Shown: piece by piece, positions 5,785 to 8,993 of the stretch
Layout: every line of letters starts with the position of its first letter
How positions within the stretch are numbered: the first letter of the stretch is position 1
DNA from: Chloroflexia bacterium
Lineage (GTDB): Bacteria > Chloroflexota > Chloroflexia > Thermomicrobiales > JALYUS01
DNA: 8,993 bases
Direction of reading: 5' to 3'
NCBI GenBank assembly: GCA_025928215.1
Contig: JAICJW010000174.1
Location: 1-8,993 of the forward strand
Position numbers and translations under genes: made by a program
Notes under the pieces: model-generated
The model's input: the letters and a program-made list of their open reading frames with translations, nothing else
What the model was told of the DNA's origin: nothing
The model's database searches: none

Positions 5785-5821
5785 GCGGCCCCTCCCGATA
5801 CTGGGAGGGGCCGCTTCGTTT
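5785..5821 (+). terminator. Intrinsic terminator after pnp
   Basis: GCGGCCCCTCCC (5785-5796) and GGGAGGGGCCGC (5803-5814) form a perfect 12-bp GC stem with loop GATACT, followed by TTCGTTT (5815-5821). It begins 26 bp past the pnp stop codon. Confidence 0.9.
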
Positions 5822-5829
5822 CACCCCAC

Positions 5830-5859
5830 TTGACACACTTTTCATTGCCCGCGTATGAT
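5830..5859 (+). promoter_or_regulatory. Strong promoter of the ChrB_N/COG4280 operon
   Basis: The -35 is a perfect TTGACA (5830-5835). After an 18-bp spacer comes the -10 TATGAT (5854-5859), one base off consensus. Transcription should start near 5866, giving a leader of about 45 nt. It lies 8 bp past the T-run of the pnp terminator, so the operon is insulated from pnp. Confidence 0.8.
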
Positions 5860-5874
5860 CAACGCATGTACAGG

Positions 5875-5889
5875 TGTTACATTGCAACA
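5875..5889 (+). promoter_or_regulatory. Candidate operator palindrome in the ChrB_N operon leader
   Basis: TGTTACATTGCAACA is a 15-bp palindrome with an odd centre and one mismatched pair (TGTT-CA-TG-AACA are symmetric). It lies roughly 10-24 bases downstream of the predicted transcription start, where a bound dimeric repressor would block elongation or initiation. The regulator is unknown; a ChrB-like product of the operon or an unlinked GntR- or TetR-type protein are possibilities. Confidence 0.4.
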
Positions 5890-5910
5890 GGCGTTCGATA
5901 ATGAGGTGGT

Positions 5911-6576
5911 ATGGCGGAACAAGGCTGGGTATTGCTCGTCTATCGCGTACCGACGGAGCCGGCCAGCAAGCGGGTTGCGGTCTGGCGGGATTTGAAGCGG
6001 ATCGGTGCGCTCTATCTCCAGCAGTGTGTCTGCGTTCTGCCCGATCTGCCCGCCGTGCGCGACGATCTGGAACGGGTGACGACGAAGATACCGGAGATGG
6101 AGGGCGAGTACACACTCTTCGATGTGCCGCGCCTCGCGGACGCCGATGCGGCGAAAATCATCGCGGCGTTCCGGTTGCTGCGTGACAAGGAATACGCGGA
6201 GATCATCGAGGAATGCGAGACGAAGTTCGTTAAGGAGATCGAGTTCGAGCATTTCCGTCAGAACTACACCTTCGAGGAGGCGGAGGAGATCGGGCAGGAC
6301 CTCGAGAAAATCCGGCGGTGGTATGCGCGAATCGTCGAGCGGGACTGGTTCGGCGCGGCGCGGCGCGAGGACGTCGCTGTCTGGATCGAGAAGTGTCAGG
6401 AACTGCTCAATGCGTTCGAGCAGGATGTTTACCGGCATAGCAGCGATGACGCGCCCGACGCCGCGCCGCCCGCGATCCGGGATGTCATGGGGTTGCCGGT
6501 CATCGGGCCAGTCACGCCGCTTAAAATGAAGCGTTCGGACAAGGACAAAGAAAAGGAGAAGGAGATGGACGCATGA
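5911..6576 (+). CDS. ChrB N-terminal-domain protein
   Basis: The first 170 of 221 residues match what I know of the ChrB N-terminal domain: WVLLVYRVPTEPASKRVAVWRDLKRIGALYLQ near the start (6-37), a VCVLPDLP strand, then an acidic helical region (about 94-175) with a conserved-looking RRWYARIVERDWF (135-147). ChrB proteins regulate chromate resistance. Full-length ChrB has a second, C-terminal domain that is absent here. The last 50 residues are a Pro-rich linker (181-205) and a Lys/Glu-rich tail. No membrane segment or signal peptide is present, so it is cytoplasmic. The ATG at 5911 follows GAGGTGGT (5903-5910) closely; spacing is tight but no better in-frame start exists. Its stop overlaps the next start by ATGA, so it is translationally coupled to the COG4280 protein. 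No chrA transporter gene is present, so a direct chromate role should not be assumed. Confidence 0.75.
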   Translation: MAEQGWVLLVYRVPTEPASKRVAVWRDLKRIGALYLQQCVCVLPDLPAVRDDLERVTTKIPEMEGEYTLFDVPRLADADAAKIIAAFRLLRDKEYAEIIEECETKFVKEIEFEHFRQNYTFEEAEEIGQDLEKIRRWYARIVERDWFGAARREDVAVWIEKCQELLNAFEQDVYRHSSDDAPDAAPPAIRDVMGLPVIGPVTPLKMKRSDKDKEKEKEMDA

Positions 6577-7379
6577 ATACGAGTGCGGTCTTTCTAGTCC
6601 TCGCGGCCTTTCTCGCCTCGACAGTGGAGATGGTCGAGGCATTGACCATTGTTCTCGCCGTCGGCGTGACGCGCGGCTGGCGATCCACCCTGATTGGTGT
6701 GGGGGTTGCGACCGTGGCCCTCGCGGCGGTCGTTGCCGTGCTCGGCCCCGCGTTAGTATTGATCCCGATCGCCTGGCTCCGGCTCGTTGTCGGCGCACTC
6801 CTCCTCATTTTCGGCCTCCAATGGCTGCGGAAGGCGATCATGCGGGCGAGCGGCTACAAGGCGCTGCACGATGAGGAAGCGACCTATCGCGAGGAACTCG
6901 CGGCGGCGCGAGAGGCCGGCACAGTCGTCCGCGCGGGGATGGACTGGTATTCGTTCACGCTCTCATTCAAGGGCGTCTTCCTCGAAGGGCTGGAAGTTGC
7001 CTTTATCGTCCTGACCTTTGGGGCCACACACGGACGGGGTGGCATCCCCCTCGCGGCAGCCGGAGCGGCGGCGGCGCTGATCATCGTCGGCGGCGTTGGC
7101 CTTGCCGTGCATGCACCGCTCAGCCGCGTGCCGGAGAACACGATGAAGTTCGCCGTCGGGATCATGCTGACAACCTTCGGTATCTTCTGGGGCGTCGAAG
7201 GGGCGCGCGGTGCGGGGCGCGCAAAGGATGTGAACGTTGACTGGCCCGGTCATGAAGGCGCGATCCTCGCGGTTCTTGCCTTTATCATCCTCGTCTCGTT
7301 CGGGTTGGTGGCGCTCTTGAAGCAGCAACATGCGCGGACGGTCGCGGCGACGCCTGCCGTGCGCGGTGCGGGGGATTAG
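6573..7379 (+). CDS. COG4280-type multi-pass membrane protein, probable ion transporter
   Basis: This 268-residue integral membrane protein has about seven helices (roughly 5-30, 39-62, 64-84, 137-152, 158-181, 189-208, 228-250). It is built as two related halves. The first helix carries EMVEALTIVLAVG (19-31) and the fourth EGLEVAFIVLTFG (138-150), each with an ExxE motif followed by the same hydrophobic pattern. Between the halves is a cytoplasmic-type charged loop (about 86-125). I recognise it as the COG4280 predicted membrane protein group. The duplicated acidic motif recalls LysE-superfamily and TMEM165/GDT1 cation exporters, where paired acidic residues bind the ion; that link is inference. 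It overlaps the ChrB_N gene by 4 nt and is followed 3 nt later by a small membrane protein, so the three are one operon. The substrate is unknown; a metal cation is a reasonable guess. Confidence 0.75.
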   Translation: MNTSAVFLVLAAFLASTVEMVEALTIVLAVGVTRGWRSTLIGVGVATVALAAVVAVLGPALVLIPIAWLRLVVGALLLIFGLQWLRKAIMRASGYKALHDEEATYREELAAAREAGTVVRAGMDWYSFTLSFKGVFLEGLEVAFIVLTFGATHGRGGIPLAAAGAAAALIIVGGVGLAVHAPLSRVPENTMKFAVGIMLTTFGIFWGVEGARGAGRAKDVNVDWPGHEGAILAVLAFIILVSFGLVALLKQQHARTVAATPAVRGAGD

Positions 7380-7382
7380 ACG

Positions 7383-7583
7383 ATGAAGTATATTGTCGGA
7401 TTTTTCCAGTTCTGGTACGACTTTATCGTCGGTGACGATTGGACAATTGCCGCCGGTGTCGTGATCGCCCTTGTCCTCACCGCGCTCCTGGCGCGCACCA
7501 GCGTCGCCGCATGGTGGCTACTGCCCGTCGCGGTCGCCCTCGGCCTGACGGTCTCATTGTGGCGCGTGGCGCGGACGAAGTAG
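7383..7583 (+). CDS. Small two-helix membrane protein
   Basis: This 66-residue protein begins with the aromatic amphipathic segment MKYIVGFFQFWYDFIVGDDW, followed by two membrane helices at about 20-38 and 42-61 and a basic end (RVARTK). The positive end and the acidic GDDW loop suggest a hairpin in the inner membrane. It starts 3 nt after the COG4280 gene stops, so it is almost certainly cotranscribed and may be an accessory subunit of that transporter. I recognise no named family. No Shine-Dalgarno other than the purine-rich end of the upstream gene is visible (GGGGGATTAG just before the ATG), consistent with coupled translation. Confidence 0.75.
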   Translation: MKYIVGFFQFWYDFIVGDDWTIAAGVVIALVLTALLARTSVAAWWLLPVAVALGLTVSLWRVARTK

Positions 7584-7598
7584 GTCGGGAAGGAGCCG

Positions 7599-7722
7599 GT
7601 AGCCAGTAGTCAGAAGAAAGATGCCCCGGACCGCTGTGCGATCCGGGGCATCATCTCACCGGGAAACACCACCAGCGGTGCCCAGTCTGACTACCGACTA
7701 CTGACTACTGGCTACTGGCTAC
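7599..7722. repeat. Heptamer repeats in inverted array flanking a terminator
   Basis: Five tandem heptamers run from 7688 to 7722: TGACTAC, CGACTAC, TGACTAC, TGGCTAC, TGGCTAC (consensus YGRCTAC). Two inverted copies lie at 7599-7612 (GTAGCCA, GTAGTCA). The inverted pair plus one base (7599-7613) is a perfect 15-bp complement of 7701-7715, so the whole element can fold with the terminator hairpin inside. Short heptameric tandem repeats of this kind are known in cyanobacteria (STRR) and look familiar from Chloroflexota intergenic regions. Confidence 0.8.
7614..7652 (-). terminator. Intrinsic terminator of the purN operon (possibly bidirectional)
   Basis: GATGCCCCGGA (7620-7630) pairs with TCCGGGGCATC (7642-7652), 11 bp, with two further pairs inside after one mismatch. 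Read on the minus strand it is followed by TTTCTT (7619-7614), so it best terminates the leftward purN operon. On the plus strand no T-run follows, but the stem may also stop the converging COG4280 operon. Confidence 0.8.
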
Positions 7723-7730
7723 GCGTGCCG

Positions 7731-7886
7731 TTACTCCCGCACGATGTCCGCGAGGCGATAGATGCCGAGCGCGACGATGACAAGCGAGAAAACGAGCCGC
7801 ACCGAGTCCGCGACGCCTGAATAGATGCTCGCCGCAAGGACGATCACCGCAATGCACAGGAGGGTGTTAATCCAGATAAGTCGCAT
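7731..7886 (-). CDS. 51-residue two-helix membrane protein downstream of purN
   Basis: Translation from ATG at 7886 to TAA at 7731 gives 51 residues: helix one at about 3-22 (IWINTLLCIAVIVLAASIYSG), a short VADSVR turn, helix two at about 29-44 (VRLVFSLVIVALGIYRLA), then DIVRE. GGAGGAG (forward 7893-7899) lies 6 nt before the ATG, an excellent Shine-Dalgarno that supports a real gene despite the length. It begins 15 nt after the purN stop codon and ends just before the heptamer repeats and terminator, so it is the last gene of the purN operon. The family is not recognised. Both turns carry charge, and a DUF-type small membrane protein is the best description. Confidence 0.75.
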   Translation of the reverse strand: MRLIWINTLLCIAVIVLAASIYSGVADSVRLVFSLVIVALGIYRLADIVRE

Positions 7887-7901
7887 CCCCGACTCCTCCG
7901 T

Positions 7902-8576
7902 TTACGTCCGCGAGCACAGCGGCGTGCCCGGCGCTATTGTAACGCGTCTCCCGTGTTGTTGGATACGCCCCTCCGCGAAGGCGCGAATGACCGCCGGATA
8001 GAGCGCGCACTCGGCGGCAAACACGCGTGCGCCGAGGGTTTCCGGCGTGTCATCATCCCGCACCGGCACGCATTGCTGCGCGACGATTGGCCCCGCGTCG
8101 TAGGCATCGTCGCAGATATGCACGGTGCAACCGGAGACCTTGCAACCATGCGCGAGCACCGCCGCATGGACATGCTGCCCGTACATCCCCTTGCCGCCGA
8201 AGGCAGGCAGGAGCGACGGGTGAATATTGAGCACGCGCCCCTCCCATCCCGCCGGCACGAGAAGTTTGTGCAGGAAACCCGCATGGACGATCAGCCGAAC
8301 GTCATACGCCGCCAACATCTCCCAGACGGCAGCGCTGAATGCTCCCGTGTCGGCGAAGTCGCGTCGTGGGATGACGTGATGCGGAATACCGGCATCGGCG
8401 GCGATGCTCAGGCCGCGAATGCCGGGCTTGCTGCCGATCACGCAGCGCACCGTAACGGGCAGATCGCCGCGTTCCGTAGCCGTGAGGAGATTGGCAAGCG
8501 TCCGGCCCTGCCCGGAAAGCAGGACCGCGATGGGAAAGTCACCAGAAAATGCCGCCTCGGGCAGTCGTTCACTCAT
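7902..8576 (-). CDS. purN: Phosphoribosylglycinamide formyltransferase (GAR transformylase)
   Basis: PurN transfers a formyl group from 10-formyltetrahydrofolate to glycinamide ribonucleotide in the third step of purine synthesis. The 224-residue protein has the phosphate-binding start IAVLLSGQGRTLANLL (16-31), the SKPGIRGLSIAADAGIP region (49-65) and the catalytic core VLNIHPSLLPAFGGKGMYG (115-133). Asn117, His119 and Asp160 (in YDAGPIVAQ) correspond to E. coli N106, H108 and D144. SGQGRT replaces the more usual SGRGSN in the glycine loop, a variant I associate with a subgroup that also has AFGGKGMYG. The ATG at 8576 is chosen because homology begins soon after. A longer frame to 8639 would run through the promoter. 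No Shine-Dalgarno precedes this ATG, which fits a leaderless message. It is followed by a small membrane protein gene. No other pur genes are in the window. Confidence 0.93.
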   Translation of the reverse strand: MSERLPEAAFSGDFPIAVLLSGQGRTLANLLTATERGDLPVTVRCVIGSKPGIRGLSIAADAGIPHHVIPRRDFADTGAFSAAVWEMLAAYDVRLIVHAGFLHKLLVPAGWEGRVLNIHPSLLPAFGGKGMYGQHVHAAVLAHGCKVSGCTVHICDDAYDAGPIVAQQCVPVRDDDTPETLGARVFAAECALYPAVIRAFAEGRIQQHGRRVTIAPGTPLCSRT

Positions 8577-8582
8577 GCAGGG

Positions 8583-8611
8583 AGGATACCCGGCCCGCGC
8601 CCTTCCGGCAA
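8583..8611 (-). promoter_or_regulatory. Candidate purN promoter giving a leaderless transcript
   Basis: On the minus strand TTGCCG (forward 8606-8611) is separated by 17 bp from TATCCT (forward 8583-8588). The -10 ends 6 nt before the purN ATG, so transcription would begin at or next to the start codon. The missing Shine-Dalgarno agrees with this reading. Confidence 0.5.
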
Positions 8612-8692
8612 GCCTGCCGCTATCGGGAAATTGTCTCACAGCCTGTAGCAGGTCAGTCTGACTATCTCATCGAGGTGAAGCGGACGAATTAG

Positions 8693-8785
8693 GTCGAGTA
8701 CAAGGTCCTGAAAATCGAGCCCGAGCAAATATTTTTAGCTTCAAATAGCCTCAATGAGTGTGCGTGGATTCTACGTTTGGTTTAG
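8693..8785 (+). pseudogene. Possible decayed gene fragment resembling a DUF4177 start
   Basis: Between two in-frame stops this frame reads VEYKVLKIEPEQ and later NSLNECAWILRLV. The first part resembles the YEYKVV..PE start and the second loosely the LNELGAEGWELV motif of small DUF4177 proteins. No start codon precedes it (a TAG does), and composition switches from GC-rich to AT-rich near 8730. It could be a relic cut by the insertion that brought the next gene, or chance. Otherwise the 8577-8804 interval holds only the purN promoter, an 11-bp palindrome (GTCAGTCTGAC, 8653-8663... region) and the next gene's -10. Confidence 0.15.
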
Positions 8786-8789
8786 AACT

Positions 8790-8798
8790 TGGTACAAT
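8790..8798 (+). promoter_or_regulatory. Extended -10 promoter of the P-loop gene
   Basis: TGG-TACAAT (8790-8798) is an extended -10 element. No good -35 lies 17 bp upstream. Six bases separate it from the ATG at 8805 and no Shine-Dalgarno intervenes, so a leaderless mRNA is predicted. Confidence 0.5.
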
Positions 8799-8804
8799 GG
8801 GTTT

Positions 8805-8993
8805 ATGAAAAGAGAACCTATCGTATATATAATCTGTGGATTTATCGGTGCAGGTAAAACGACTTTTGCAAAGGAGCTGGAGAAAAAGACAGGTGCAGTG
8901 AGAATCACAAAAGATGAGTGGTCAATCTCATTAATTGGAAACGATCCTACAATCGCTGGATATGATGAATGGGATGCGAAAATCATCGAATTA
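8805..8993 (+). CDS. P-loop ATPase/kinase, N-terminal part (runs off right edge)
   Basis: The first 63 residues contain a Walker A loop, CGFIGAGKTT (11-20), directly after a short hydrophobic strand (IVYII). Next come FAKELEKKTGAVRITKDEWS and an acidic segment, YDEWDAKIIEL. This start matches the AAA_33 / zeta-toxin-like small kinase group, in which a conserved [RS]xDEW follows the P-loop. Members include phosphotransferases acting on small molecules or nucleic acid ends and toxins, so function cannot be narrowed. The gene is about 38% GC by hand count (72 of 189 bases), with AAA, ATA, TTA and AGA codons, against a GC-rich neighbourhood. That points to recent acquisition. The C-terminal part, which would hold the lid and substrate site, is outside the window. 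Confidence 0.8.
   Translation, partial: MKREPIVYIICGFIGAGKTTFAKELEKKTGAVRITKDEWSISLIGNDPTIAGYDEWDAKIIEL

Noticed and set aside
5911..6576. Calling the ChrB_N gene chromate resistance gene chrB outright.
   Set aside because: The C-terminal ChrB domain and chrA are missing, so the symbol would overstate the evidence.
5842..6798. A 318-codon minus-strand frame over the ChrB_N gene.
   Set aside because: Antisense of a gene with recognisable domain, promoter and operon context; composition typical of shadow frames.
7688..7722. Tandem short repeats as a CRISPR array.
   Set aside because: Units are 7 bp, contiguous and without spacers, and there are no cas genes. This is a heptamer tandem repeat.
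7953..8648. A 231-codon plus-strand frame opposite purN.
   Set aside because: It is antisense to a complete PurN with intact catalytic Asn, His and Asp, and has no domain or ribosome binding site of its own.
7683..8664. Shared 11-mer CAGTCTGACTA at 7683 and 8654 as direct repeats or att sites flanking purN.
   Set aside because: Several 11-base matches are expected by chance in 9 kb, and there is no integrase or other sign of an insertion between them.

Overview
The window looks like ordinary chromosome from a high-GC bacterium, most likely a Chloroflexota member near Thermomicrobia or Sphaerobacter. The case rests on the base composition (visibly above 60% GC), on the secreted protein at 1767-2795 whose C-terminal half has the FERRVLTYTP...GNIGRHYYTWRY pattern I associate with Chloroflexota exported proteins, and on the heptameric intergenic repeats. 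This is recognition from memory, not a database result.

Layout, left to right. (1) A truncated ArsB/NhaD-type permease reads leftward from 507 off the left edge. (2) Two monocistronic rightward genes follow: a protein with two PRC-barrel domains (795-1520) and an exported protein with a Thr-rich repeat tail (1767-2795). Each is bounded by strong inverted repeats. (3) The conserved rpsO-pnp pair follows: S15 (2946-3215) and polynucleotide phosphorylase (3530-5758). They are separated by 314 bp holding an intrinsic terminator, a two-codon ORF behind a perfect Shine-Dalgarno, a long hairpin and a predicted three-way-junction RNA. (4) A compact rightward operon (5911-7583) encodes a ChrB N-terminal-domain protein, a COG4280-type multi-pass membrane protein with paired ExxE motifs, and a 66-residue two-helix membrane protein. 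A consensus promoter and a near-perfect palindrome precede it. (5) Convergent to it, a leftward pair encodes PurN (8576-7902) and a 51-residue two-helix membrane protein (7886-7731). The convergence zone has a terminator nested in heptamer repeats. (6) Near the right edge the composition falls to about 38% GC, and a truncated P-loop ATPase/kinase gene begins at 8805, apparently acquired.

The rpsO-pnp block joins translation with RNA turnover, and its inter-gene RNA is a natural place for PNPase autoregulation. The ChrB_N/COG4280/small-membrane cassette is the best candidate for a poorly described system. It looks like a cytoplasmic sensor or regulator protein, a probable ion transporter and a small membrane partner, with no ChrA chromate transporter nearby. 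Two start sites, purN and the right-edge ATPase, lack a Shine-Dalgarno and have a -10-like box about 6 nt upstream of the ATG, which suggests leaderless mRNAs.
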